The notes under the pieces: model-generated
Told to the model about the DNA's origin: nothing
The model's input: the letters and a program-made list of their open reading frames with translations, nothing else
Database searches by the model: none
Shown here: positions 22,209 to 29,781 of the stretch, one piece after another
Layout: every line of letters begins with the position of its first letter
Position numbering within the stretch: the stretch's first letter is position 1
Translations under genes and position numbers: made by a program
Assembly: GCF_014647515.1 (NCBI RefSeq)
Contig: NZ_BMPI01000066.1
Location: 27,572-66,000 of the forward strand
DNA length: 38,429 nt
Direction: 5' to 3'
Origin: Dactylosporangium sucinum
GTDB taxonomy: Bacteria; Actinomycetota; Actinomycetes; Mycobacteriales; Micromonosporaceae

Positions 22209-25148
22209 GTGCCCCTCAGACGTCTCCTCCTGTTCGCCACCACCGTCCTCGCCGTCGCGGTCGCCGGGCTCACCGCCGTGCCCGCCGCCGCGGCCAGCAC
22301 CGTCACCGTCTACTACAAGCCCACCGCGGCCTGGACCACGGTGAACATCCACTACGCGCCGAACGGCGGCGCGTGGACCGCCGTGCCCGGCGTGCCGATG
22401 AGCGCCGCGACCTGCGCCGGCTGGTACGTGCGCACGCTCGACCTCGGCAGCGCCACCGGAGCCCAGGTCGTGTTCAACAACGGCGCGGGCACCTGGGACA
22501 ACCACTCGGGTGCCAACTACAGCATCGGTACGGGCACCGTCACGATCACCGGCGGCGCCGTCGGCACCGGCAACCCGTGCACGACCCAGACCCCGCCGCC
22601 GGGCGGCAACACCGCGACCGTCTTCTACTCGACCGCGGGCCGGAGCTGGCCGGTGGTGAACATCCACTACGCCCCCGACGGGGAGGCGTGGACCGCCGTG
22701 CCCGGCGTGCCGATGAACGAGACGGCGTGCACCGGCTGGGTGAAGAAGACCGTCCAGCTCGGGGCCGCGACCGGCATGCAGGCCGTGTTCACCAACGGCA
22801 CCGGGAGCTGGGACAACAACAACGGCGCCAACTACCGCATCGCGGCCGGCACCACGCGGGTCAGCGGCGGGGTCGTCACCGGCGGGGCCACCGACCCGTG
22901 CAGCTCGGTGCCGGCCGACACCACCGCGCCGAGCGCGCCGTCGGGGGTGACCGCGACCGTCGACCACGTCACCGTGACGCTGGCGTGGACCGCCTCGACC
23001 GACGACCGCGGCGTCACGGGGTACCAGATCACCCGCAATCCCGGCGGGACCGTGCTCACCAGCGCGTACAACGGCTACATCGACGGCAGCCCCGCCCCGC
23101 TGACCGCCTACACGTACACGGTCCGGGCAACCGACGCGGCCGGGAACCTGTCGGCGGCGTCGGCTCCGGTGACGGTCACCACCGGCACCGCGCCACCGCT
23201 GCCGGCCGGCGGGGAGATGCTCGGCGGCGACCCCCGCAAGGAGACCGTCTACTTCGTGCTCACGGCGCGGTTCTACGACGGCGACGCCTCGAACAACCGC
23301 GGCGGCAGCCAGCACGCGGCGTCGGGCAACGCGGCGAACAACGACCCGATGTTCCGCGGCGACTTCAAGGGCCTGGTCGACAAGCTCGACTACATCAAGG
23401 GCCTCGGGTTCTCGGCGATCTGGATCACGCCGGTCGTGCTCAACCGCTCCGACTACGACTACCACGGCTACCACGGCTGGGACTTCTACCGCGTCGACCC
23501 GCGGCTGGAGTCGCCCGGCGCCTCCTACCAGGACCTGATCAACGCCGCCCACGCCAAGGGCCTGAAGATCTACCAGGACGTGGTCTACAACCACAGCTCC
23601 CGCTGGGGCGCCAACGGCCTGTTCGTGCCGCCCGTCTGGGGCGCCCGCGACGGCCAGTGGGACTGGATGTACTCCGAGAAGGTCCCCGGCAAGCAGTACA
23701 ACCCCCTGGAGGAGAACGCGCTCGGCCGGCCCTACAACGGCGACCTGTGGTCGACGACCGAGCCGGCCGGCAACACCTGCCGCAGCTGGGGCACGCCGAC
23801 CGGCGCGAAGAGCCCCGAGGGCTACACCATCCACAACTGCCAGTGGCCGAGCCCGACGTCCGGCATGTTCCCGGCCAGCCTGTACCACCAGTGCTGGATC
23901 GGCAACTGGGAGGGCGAGGACTCCCGCTCCTGCTGGCTGCACGACGACCTGGCCGACCTCAACACCGAGAACCCGGTCGTGCAGCAGTACCTCATCGGCG
24001 CCTACAACCACTACATCGACATGGGCGTCGACGGCTTCCGCGTCGACACCGCCGTGCACATCCCGCGGGTCACCTGGAACCGCCGCTTCCTGCCGGCGCT
24101 GCAGCAGCGCCTGGTGCAGAAGTACGGCGCGGCGAAGGCGGCCGACTTCTACGTCTTCGGCGAGGTCGGCGCGTTCGTCAACGACAAGTGGAACCGCGGC
24201 TCGGTGAACCACTCGGCGCAGTTCTTCACCTGGAAGGAGCGTCGGTCCTATGTGGACGACGACGTGCAGGCGGCGCTGGACCAGTTCAACTACGAGAACG
24301 CGATGGGCACCGGCAACCAGCCGACGTCGGCGAACGCGTTCCTGAACGGCAACGCGTACCACGCGCCGGACCGCTCGCAGTTCTCCGGCATGAACATCAT
24401 CGACATGCGCATGCACATGAACTTCGGCGACGCCACGAACGCGTTCCTCAACGGCAAGGACTCCGACGACTCGGTCAACGACGCCACGTACAACGCCGTC
24501 TACGTCGACTCGCACGACTACGGCCCGAACAAGTCCTCGACGCGGTACGCGGGCGGCACCGACGCCTGGGCCGAGAACCTGGACCTGATGTTCACGTTCC
24601 GCGGGGTGCCCGTGCTGTACTACGGATCCGAGATCGAGTTCCAGAAGGGCGCCCGCATCGACTGCGGCCCGACCTGTCCCCTGGCGACGACCGGCCGGGC
24701 CTACTACGGCGACAAGCTGCAGGGCACCGTGGTCGCGTCCGGCTACGGCGTGGTGTCCTCGGCGTCGGGCCAGGTGGCGACGACGCTGAGCCAGCCGCTG
24801 GTCAAGCACGTGCAGCGGCTCAACCAGATCCGCCGCGCGGTCCCGGCCCTGCAGCTGGGCCAGTACTCGACCGAGGGCGTCAGCGGGGGCCCGATGGCGT
24901 TCAAGCGGCGCTACACGAGCGGGGCGGTGGACAGCTTCGCGCTGGTCACGATCTCGGCCGGGGCCACCTTCACCGGGGTGCCGAACGGCACCTACACCGA
25001 CGCGGTGACGGGTGACGTCAAGGTCGTCACGAACGGCACCCTGACCGCGACGGTCTCCGGCAAGGGGGCGATGCGGGTGTACGTGCTGAGCCTGCCCGGC
25101 AACCCGGCACCCGGCAAGGTCGGCGCCGACGGCCCGTACCTGCGCTGA
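22209..25148 (+). CDS. secreted alpha-amylase (GH13) with two CBM25-like modules and a fibronectin type III domain
   Basis: A 979-residue secreted enzyme. The signal peptide is about 1-30 (ends PAAAAS). Two duplicated starch-binding-type modules follow, each with VNIHYAPxGxAWTAVPGVPM, a VFxNGxGxWDNxxGANY segment and a Cys pair, at about 31-125 and 135-235. A fibronectin type III domain spans about 238-335, then the GH13 barrel. GH13 catalytic residues are present: nucleophile Asp in GFRVDTAV (D613), acid/base Glu in FGEVG (E652), and Asp in VDSHD (D770). The C-terminal beta domain ends near 975. Extracellular starch hydrolysis is the expected role. The sugar ABC operon lies 5 kb away, but nothing in the sequence proves that they work together. 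Start GTG with AAGGAG at 7 nt spacing and the signal peptide directly behind it. Confidence 0.95.
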   Translation: MPLRRLLLFATTVLAVAVAGLTAVPAAAASTVTVYYKPTAAWTTVNIHYAPNGGAWTAVPGVPMSAATCAGWYVRTLDLGSATGAQVVFNNGAGTWDNHSGANYSIGTGTVTITGGAVGTGNPCTTQTPPPGGNTATVFYSTAGRSWPVVNIHYAPDGEAWTAVPGVPMNETACTGWVKKTVQLGAATGMQAVFTNGTGSWDNNNGANYRIAAGTTRVSGGVVTGGATDPCSSVPADTTAPSAPSGVTATVDHVTVTLAWTASTDDRGVTGYQITRNPGGTVLTSAYNGYIDGSPAPLTAYTYTVRATDAAGNLSAASAPVTVTTGTAPPLPAGGEMLGGDPRKETVYFVLTARFYDGDASNNRGGSQHAASGNAANNDPMFRGDFKGLVDKLDYIKGLGFSAIWITPVVLNRSDYDYHGYHGWDFYRVDPRLESPGASYQDLINAAHAKGLKIYQDVVYNHSSRWGANGLFVPPVWGARDGQWDWMYSEKVPGKQYNPLEENALGRPYNGDLWSTTEPAGNTCRSWGTPTGAKSPEGYTIHNCQWPSPTSGMFPASLYHQCWIGNWEGEDSRSCWLHDDLADLNTENPVVQQYLIGAYNHYIDMGVDGFRVDTAVHIPRVTWNRRFLPALQQRLVQKYGAAKAADFYVFGEVGAFVNDKWNRGSVNHSAQFFTWKERRSYVDDDVQAALDQFNYENAMGTGNQPTSANAFLNGNAYHAPDRSQFSGMNIIDMRMHMNFGDATNAFLNGKDSDDSVNDATYNAVYVDSHDYGPNKSSTRYAGGTDAWAENLDLMFTFRGVPVLYYGSEIEFQKGARIDCGPTCPLATTGRAYYGDKLQGTVVASGYGVVSSASGQVATTLSQPLVKHVQRLNQIRRAVPALQLGQYSTEGVSGGPMAFKRRYTSGAVDSFALVTISAGATFTGVPNGTYTDAVTGDVKVVTNGTLTATVSGKGAMRVYVLSLPGNPAPGKVGADGPYLR

Positions 25149-25153
25149 TGAGG

Positions 25154-25179
25154 TGAGGGCGCCGCGCGCGGCGCCCTCA
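25154..25179. terminator. bidirectional hairpin terminator
   Basis: Perfect inverted repeat: GAGGGCGCCGCG at 25155-25166 and its complement at 25167-25178, extended by a T-A pair. It lies 6 bp after the amylase stop and 9 bp before the stop of the convergent 39-residue gene, so it can serve both strands. There is no T-run, as is common in actinomycetes. Confidence 0.75.
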
Positions 25180-25187
25180 TCCCGCCG

Positions 25188-25307
25188 TCACCCTGTCATC
25201 GCGCTGTAGAGGAAGCCGACGATCACGAGGATTCCGAGCATCCCGATGATCATGAGCGAGTTGCCGCCGCTCGGCACGGCGGCGTCGTGGTCGTCGTCCG
25301 GTTCCAT
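25188..25307 (-). CDS. 39-residue single-pass membrane peptide
   Basis: A short gene with clear coding features. The ATG at 25307 is 8 nt behind GAGG. The N-terminus is acidic (MEPDDDHDAAVPSGGN), then one hydrophobic helix (SLMIIGMLGILVIVGFLYSAM, residues about 18-37) runs to the stop. It faces the amylase gene across a shared hairpin terminator. Small acidic-head membrane peptides are often missed in annotation. The function is unknown. Confidence 0.6.
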   Translation of the reverse strand: MEPDDDHDAAVPSGGNSLMIIGMLGILVIVGFLYSAMTG

Positions 25308-25494
25308 CGGCCAATCCTCGCGAAGGCCGGGCCGGACGACCGCCCCGTCACCGGCGGTTCGCCCTTGAGTTCGCCCCCTGGACCAGGGAATCTGTCCGTA
25401 CGGCGGAGCCCGCCCCGGCGCGATCGATCGTTATGGAAATGGACGGTCGGGGTACCACTGACGGACGCAACACTTCCACGGAGGGATCGGTGCC
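25308..25494 (+). promoter_or_regulatory. divergent promoter gap before the sortase unit
   Basis: A 187-bp gap between the small membrane peptide and the sortase substrate-like gene. GGAGGG lies 9 nt before the ATG at 25495. GTTATGG near 25430 is the only AT-rich hexamer and a weak -10 candidate. No gene and no long palindrome were seen here. Confidence 0.35.
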
Positions 25495-26031
25495 ATGTCC
25501 CAACCGGCGCGGCGGGCACACGCCAGGAACTCCGCCCGCAACCGCACCGCGGCCGCGGCCGCCGCGGCGGCGCTGATCGTGATCCTGCTGTCCGTGCTCG
25601 CGTACTGCACGTGGGCCGACCGGGGCGGCGAGCACGCGGCCCCGAACCCGTCGGCGAGCGGCACCCGCGGCCCCGGCAACGCCCCGGGCGGCTCGGGTTC
25701 CGGCGGCGCCGCGTCTGCGGGCGCCGGCCCGGGCGGCTCGGCCTCGGGAGCGTCGGCCACCGCGGGCGGCGCTGGTCCCGGCGGCTCGGCGGGCGCCGGC
25801 GGCGGGGGCGCGGGTCCGGGCAGCTCAGCGGGCGCCGGCGGCTCGGCCACCGCGGGCGGCGGGGCCGGCGGCGCGGGCACCGACGTCACCCCGAGCGGCG
25901 CCCCGGGCACCGGCGGCGGCGGTGGCCTGGCGATGCGGAACCCGGCGCTGGCCGCGGGCGGCATCGTCCTGCTCCTCGCGGCGGCCGCCCTGTTCGTCTT
26001 CCGCAACCGTCCCCGCACGGAAGCCTCCTGA
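25495..26031 (+). CDS. Gly/Ala/Ser-rich cell-wall protein with LPXTG-like sorting signal
   Basis: A 178-residue protein with an N-terminal signal/anchor helix (about 18-40, ending AYCTWA), a low-complexity Gly/Ala/Ser/Pro stalk (about 45-140, repeats of AGAGGxxxGxGGS type) and a C-terminal cell-wall sorting arrangement. That arrangement is APGTG (an LPXTG variant with Ala in place of Leu), a Gly-rich spacer, a hydrophobic helix (NPALAAGGIVLLLAAAALFVF) and a basic tail RNRPR. The sortase gene starts 5 bp downstream, supporting an enzyme-substrate pair. The stalk has no binding domain, so this may be a spacer or a small wall-linked peptide. Alternatively the protein stays in the membrane with two helices. 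Confidence 0.75.
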   Translation: MSQPARRAHARNSARNRTAAAAAAAALIVILLSVLAYCTWADRGGEHAAPNPSASGTRGPGNAPGGSGSGGAASAGAGPGGSASGASATAGGAGPGGSAGAGGGGAGPGSSAGAGGSATAGGGAGGAGTDVTPSGAPGTGGGGGLAMRNPALAAGGIVLLLAAAALFVFRNRPRTEAS

Positions 26032-26036
26032 ACACG

Positions 26037-26852
26037 ATGCGCCGCCCCGACGCCGGACGGCTCCGGGCCACGGCCGCCATGATCGTGGGAGGGATCCGGT
26101 TGCCCGGGCCGCCGGATCCTTCCCACGATCGTGAGAACGGGCGGGCGGCGGCCCGGCGGCGCGGGCTCGACGCGCTGACCGCGGTCCTGGCCGTCGCCGG
26201 GCTGGTGCTGATCGTCGTCGGGGCCGGTCCCGCGCCGCCGCGACCGGCGACCGGGCCGGCCGCGGAGGCCGCCGCCGCCCGGCCCGCGCCGCCCGGGCAC
26301 TCGGCCGCCAACGCCGCGGGGAGCCCGGCCGCGGGTGCCGGCGCGGGTGCCGGCGGGAGTCCGGCCGGGGCGCGGGACCTCGCCGGGCTGGGGCCGTCGG
26401 CGCCGGTGCGGCTGCGCATCCCGGCGATCGGCGTCGACACCGGGCTCATGTCGCTGGGGCTCAACGCGGACGGCACCGTCGCCGTCCCGCCGCTGCGGGC
26501 GGACGCGCCGGCCGGGTGGTACCGCAACCTCCGCACGCCCGGCGAGAACGGCCCGGCCGTCATCCTCGGCCACGTCGACACGGCCTCCGACGGGCCCGCC
26601 GTGTTCTACCGGCTGCGCGACCTCAGGCCCGGCGACACCGCGACCGTGTGGCGGGAGGACGGCAGCGTGGCCACGTTCACGGTGGAGCAGGTGGTCGAGG
26701 TGCCGAAGTCGGACTTCCCGACCGAGGACGTGTACGGGCCGGTCGGCTACCCGGCGCTGCGGCTCGTGACGTGCGGCGGGACGTTCGACCGGCTGCACCG
26801 GACGTACCGTGGCAACATCGTGGTCTCCGCGAGGCTCACCGCCGCCGGGTGA
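26037..26852 (+). CDS. class F-like sortase
   Basis: A 271-residue transpeptidase that joins sorting-signal proteins to the cell wall. It has a basic N-terminus, a transmembrane helix at about 46-66, an Ala/Pro/Gly linker, and a sortase domain from about 115. Catalytic residues are visible: His in LGHVDT (H179), Cys in LVTCGG (C246) and Arg in TYRGNIVV (R258). The overall pattern (VRLRIPAIGVDTGLM near the start) fits actinobacterial class F sortases. The gene follows its likely substrate by 5 bp. A 56-bp palindrome is contained in frame in the cytoplasmic tail (about residues 14-33). No in-frame start codon exists after it, so the element is translated unless the annotated start is wrong. Confidence 0.9.
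   Translation: MRRPDAGRLRATAAMIVGGIRLPGPPDPSHDRENGRAAARRRGLDALTAVLAVAGLVLIVVGAGPAPPRPATGPAAEAAAARPAPPGHSAANAAGSPAAGAGAGAGGSPAGARDLAGLGPSAPVRLRIPAIGVDTGLMSLGLNADGTVAVPPLRADAPAGWYRNLRTPGENGPAVILGHVDTASDGPAVFYRLRDLRPGDTATVWREDGSVATFTVEQVVEVPKSDFPTEDVYGPVGYPALRLVTCGGTFDRLHRTYRGNIVVSARLTAAG
26078..26133. repeat. palindromic element, family B copy 2, inside the sortase gene
   Basis: 22-bp arms at 26078-26099 and 26112-26133 with two mismatches and a 12-nt loop. Arms begin CAYGATCGTGGGA and end GGATCCGG. It has the same size and loop as the copy at 560-617. The element encodes roughly MIVGGIRLPGPPDPSHDRE and keeps the sortase frame open. Confidence 0.8.
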
Positions 26853-26857
26853 CGGCC

Positions 26858-26863
26858 TAAGGT
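26858..26863 (+). promoter_or_regulatory. -10 hexamer TAAGGT of leaderless crp-family gene
   Basis: TAAGGT is followed by 7 nt and a GTG at 26871. There is no Shine-Dalgarno sequence. It lies 5 bp after the sortase stop, so the regulator can be expressed separately from the sortase pair. Confidence 0.55.
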
Positions 26864-26870
26864 GGGTGCC

Positions 26871-27551
26871 GTGAGCACCGCGTGGGCGCCGAACACCTTC
26901 CTCGGCGGGCTGCCGCCCGCGACCGCGGCCGAGGTGGTCGGGCTCAGCGTGCGGCGGCAGTTCGCGCCGGGGCGGGTCGTGCTGCGGGAGGGCGACCGGG
27001 ACAGTCACGTCGAGCTCATCATCAGCGGGTTCGTGAAGGTGACGACGTCGGTCGAAGGGGTCGAGACGCTGCTCGGCATCCGGGCGCCCGGCGACGTGGT
27101 CGGCGAGATCGGGGCGCTCACCGACCAGCCGCGCAGCGCGACGGTGACGGCGTGCGGGCGGGTGGTCGCCGGGGTGGTGACGCGGGCCGACTTCGAGGCG
27201 TTCCTGCGCCGGCACCCGGAGGCGGCGCTGCGGGTCACCGCGGCCGTGGCCGAGCAGCTGCGCTGGGCCAACCGGCGGCGGATCGACTTCGCGGTGTACC
27301 CGGCGCATGTCCGGCTGGCCCGCCTGCTCGTGGAGATCGCCGGCACCTGCGGCCGGCCGGGGCGCGACGGCGGGATCGAGATCGGGGTGCCGCTGAGCCA
27401 GCCGGAGCTGGCGACCATGATCGCGATCGGGCCGGCGACGGTGCAGAAGGCGATCCAGGAGCTGCGCGGGCGGGGGCTGATCAGCACCGGGTACCGCCGG
27501 CTGACCCTCCTCGACATGGACGCCCTGCGGGAACTCGCCGAGATCCCCTGA
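26871..27551 (+). CDS. Crp/Fnr family transcription regulator
   Basis: A 226-residue regulator. The N-terminal cyclic-nucleotide-binding-type beta barrel spans about 10-125 (FAPGRVVLREGDRDSHVELIISGFVKV, then APGDVVGEIGALTDQPRSATVTA). The Arg-Ser-Ala-Thr element of the phosphate-binding cassette is present, so cAMP or a related ligand is possible. A dimer helix and a winged HTH follow at about 150-215 (LSQPELATMIAIGPATVQKAIQELRGRGLI). I use the GTG at 26871 because it sits at leaderless distance from TAAGGT. A GTG 9 nt upstream overlaps the hexamer itself. The target genes are unknown. Confidence 0.9.
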   Translation: MSTAWAPNTFLGGLPPATAAEVVGLSVRRQFAPGRVVLREGDRDSHVELIISGFVKVTTSVEGVETLLGIRAPGDVVGEIGALTDQPRSATVTACGRVVAGVVTRADFEAFLRRHPEAALRVTAAVAEQLRWANRRRIDFAVYPAHVRLARLLVEIAGTCGRPGRDGGIEIGVPLSQPELATMIAIGPATVQKAIQELRGRGLISTGYRRLTLLDMDALRELAEIP

Positions 27552-27617
27552 TTCGAGCAGGTCTTCGCGGCCCGTCCGGCACACGATCAGGTGGGAGTCA
27601 CGACGAGGAGGACCGTG

Positions 27618-28109
27618 ATGGGCGAGGGGGACCACCACCAATCGGAGCAGGTCGCGGCGGTGCTGGCCGGGCTGTCCGCGCCGACCCGGCGCGCGCTGCA
27701 GGTGGCGTCGGCGATCGGGCCCGCGTTCGGGCTGGCCGAGCTGGCCCGCCTGCTGGACTGCCGGGCGGCGGCGCTGCTGCCGGCGGTGGACGAGGCGCTG
27801 GCCGCCGGGCTGGTGACCGGCGACGGCGACGTGCTCGTGTTCAGCCACGAGACGGTGCGGGCGTGTGTCGAGGCGTCGATGCCGCGGCCGGTGGCCGTGG
27901 CGCTGCGGGGGGAGCTCACGCGGCCGCGGTGGGAGGCGCTGAGCGAGCAGGAGCGGGAGATCGCCCGGCTGGTCGGCCGCGCGCTGACCAACCAGCAGAT
28001 CGCGCGGCGGATCGGCCGCTCACCGCACACCGTGAACTACCACCTGCGCCAGATCTTCCGGAAGCTGGGCATCGTGTCCCGGGTCGAGCTGGCGTCATTC
28101 GCCAAGTGA
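27618..28109 (+). CDS. miniature LAL-type regulator (winged helix plus LuxR HTH only)
   Basis: A 163-residue protein. Residues about 14-95 (APTRRALQVASAIGPAFGLAELARLLDCRAAALLPAVDEALAAGLV, then VFSHETVRACVEASM) match the segment that follows the ATPase core in large LAL regulators. The corresponding stretch of the 909-residue LAL regulator at 35596 reads VFGRPFTVDAAARLLGTRPGALLPRVDEAVAAKVLV, then FVHDLVRLAVHGS. Residues about 108-163 are a LuxR HTH (LSEQEREIARLVGRALTNQQIARRIGRSPHTVNYHLRQIF). The Walker ATPase and the TPR-like region are absent. It has a strong ribosome site, GAGGAGG, 6 nt before the ATG. The gene is convergent with the biosynthetic operon and is probably part of its control. 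It may compete with the large regulator for DNA (inference). Confidence 0.85.
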   Translation: MGEGDHHQSEQVAAVLAGLSAPTRRALQVASAIGPAFGLAELARLLDCRAAALLPAVDEALAAGLVTGDGDVLVFSHETVRACVEASMPRPVAVALRGELTRPRWEALSEQEREIARLVGRALTNQQIARRIGRSPHTVNYHLRQIFRKLGIVSRVELASFAK

Positions 28110-28146
28110 GTGCGGTGCGGTGCACCGGTCGAGCCGAGCGCGGCGG

Positions 28147-28767
28147 TCATCGCCCGAGCTGTACGAGCACCTGCGCGGTCGTGAGGGTGACCGCGCAGGC
28201 CCGGGCGGCGTAGTCGAGGGCGAGGCGGTGGTCGGCGGCGCTGAACGCGGCCACCGCGTCGGCGACCAGGAAGGCCTCGACGTCGTGTGCGTAGGCGTCG
28301 CAGGCCGTGAGCAGGCACCCCAGGTGGGCGAAGACCCCGCAGACGATCAGCTGGTCGCGGCCGGTCGCCGCCAGGTGCTCGGCCAGCCCGGTGCGGTGGA
28401 AGGCGCTGTACCGCCACTTCGTGAGCACCAGGTCGTCCGGCCCGGGCGCGAGCGCGGCGACGACGTCCCGGTTCGCCGGGTCGTCGGTCATGCCGGGCCC
28501 CCACACGTCGTGCAGCAGGCCCCGGTCGGCCCGGCTCATCCGCCCCGGCTGGGCGGAGTAGATCACCGGCAGGCCGGCGGCCCGCAGCGCGGCGATGTTG
28601 GCGAGCAGCTCGGTCGTCGGGGACGCGCCGGACGGCAGGAAGCCGACGAAGTACCCCTGCATGTCGTGGATGAGCAGCGCGGCGCGGCGCGGGTCGGGCC
28701 GCCACGGCGCCGGCCCGGGGACGAGGTCGGCGGCGGTCGGCATGGCGTACGGCTGAATCGTCAGCAT
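28147..28767 (-). CDS. phzD: PhzD-type isochorismatase family hydrolase
   Basis: A 206-residue hydrolase. It is expected to cleave the vinyl ether of 2-amino-2-deoxyisochorismate (ADIC) to trans-2,3-dihydro-3-hydroxyanthranilate (DHHA) plus pyruvate. Similarity to PhzD runs the whole length: IHDMQ (catalytic Asp, D35), YSAQPGRM, WGPGM, LTKWRYSAF (Lys, K117) and FLVADAVAAFS. The Cys of ordinary cysteine hydrolases is Gly here (GVFAHLG, G150), as in PhzD, which supports vinyl-ether hydrolysis over amidase activity. Its ATG overlaps the end of the monooxygenase gene by 7 bp, making it the last gene of the operon. Isochorismate is a possible alternative substrate, but phzE in the same cluster favours ADIC. 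Confidence 0.9.
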   Translation of the reverse strand: MLTIQPYAMPTAADLVPGPAPWRPDPRRAALLIHDMQGYFVGFLPSGASPTTELLANIAALRAAGLPVIYSAQPGRMSRADRGLLHDVWGPGMTDDPANRDVVAALAPGPDDLVLTKWRYSAFHRTGLAEHLAATGRDQLIVCGVFAHLGCLLTACDAYAHDVEAFLVADAVAAFSAADHRLALDYAARACAVTLTTAQVLVQLGR

Positions 28768-29768
28768 CCGTAGATCCAATCGTGGTCGGGCAGGGTGGCC
28801 GGGGCGCCGTGGCGGCCCGCGTCGACGGCGGCGATCACCCGGTCGACGCGGGGCCGGCGCAGCGCCTCGAAGGCGTCGAAGCCGCCGGTGCCGCGCAGCG
28901 CGGCGGCGACGGCGGCCGCGTCCTCGATGGCCTGGGCGGCGCCCTGGGCGAGGAACGGCAGCATGGGGTGGGCGGCGTCGCCGACGACCGCGAGCCGTCC
29001 GCGGTGCCACTTCGGCAGCGGGGGCCGGTCGAGCAGTGCGCCGTGCACGCCGCCGGCGAGGGCCGACCGGACGTCGGCGTGCCAGCCGGCGAAGAAGATG
29101 GCGGGATCGGCGTCGTCCGGCAGGATGCCGGCGACGTTGCGCAGGCCCCCGCCGACCGGGTAGGTCACGCAGTGCCCGCCGGGGCCGAGCCAGACGGCGA
29201 TCCGCGGCTCCCCCGGGTCGTCCGGCACCAGCGCCCGGACGGCGGCGAAGCCGGTGGGGCGCTCGTCGTCGACCGCGATGCAACCGCGGATGGCCGAGTG
29301 CAGGCCGTCGGCGCCGATGACGGCCGCGGCCCGGTGCCGGGCGCCGCCGGAGCAGCGCAGCTCGACGCCGCCACGGAACTCCTCCACCCCGATGCAGCGG
29401 TGCCGGTGGCGCACCGGCGCGGTGCAGGCCGACGCGAGGACCCGCAGCAGCTCGGACCGCAGGAGGAGCCGGTACGGCGCGCCGTAGCGGCGGGTCGCCG
29501 CCTCCCCCAGCTCGGTGCGGGCCAGCAGCCGGCCGTCGTCCCACCGGCGCAGCTCGCGGGCGACCGGCCGGACGGACACGGCGTCGAGCGCCGGCCCGAG
29601 CCCGAGCCGGTCGAGCACCCGCCCCGCGTTCGGCGCGAGCTGGATGCCGAAGCCGCCCGCCGACGGCGCGTCCGAGCGTTCGAGGACGGTGCAGGGCAGG
29701 CCCTCCGCACGCAGCGCCAGGGCGGTGGTGAGGCCGGCGATCCCGCCGCCGACGACCGCGATGTCCAT
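28761..29768 (-). CDS. FAD-dependent aromatic monooxygenase
   Basis: A 335-residue class A flavoprotein hydroxylase of the salicylate hydroxylase / PhzS-like group. The FAD-binding GGGIAG is at 7-12, the NADPH/FAD motif GADGLHSAIR near 160, and the GDAAHPMLPFLAQGAAQAIEDA motif at about 265-286. It is shorter than many relatives (about 380-400 residues), with a compact C-terminus. It would hydroxylate, possibly with decarboxylation, an aromatic intermediate of the pathway. Which one cannot be told. The ATG follows GAGGAGAGG, and the gene is 13 nt after the ligase stop. Confidence 0.88.
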   Translation of the reverse strand: MDIAVVGGGIAGLTTALALRAEGLPCTVLERSDAPSAGGFGIQLAPNAGRVLDRLGLGPALDAVSVRPVARELRRWDDGRLLARTELGEAATRRYGAPYRLLLRSELLRVLASACTAPVRHRHRCIGVEEFRGGVELRCSGGARHRAAAVIGADGLHSAIRGCIAVDDERPTGFAAVRALVPDDPGEPRIAVWLGPGGHCVTYPVGGGLRNVAGILPDDADPAIFFAGWHADVRSALAGGVHGALLDRPPLPKWHRGRLAVVGDAAHPMLPFLAQGAAQAIEDAAAVAAALRGTGGFDAFEALRRPRVDRVIAAVDAGRHGAPATLPDHDWIYGC

Positions 29769-29781
29769 CGCGTTCCTCTCC

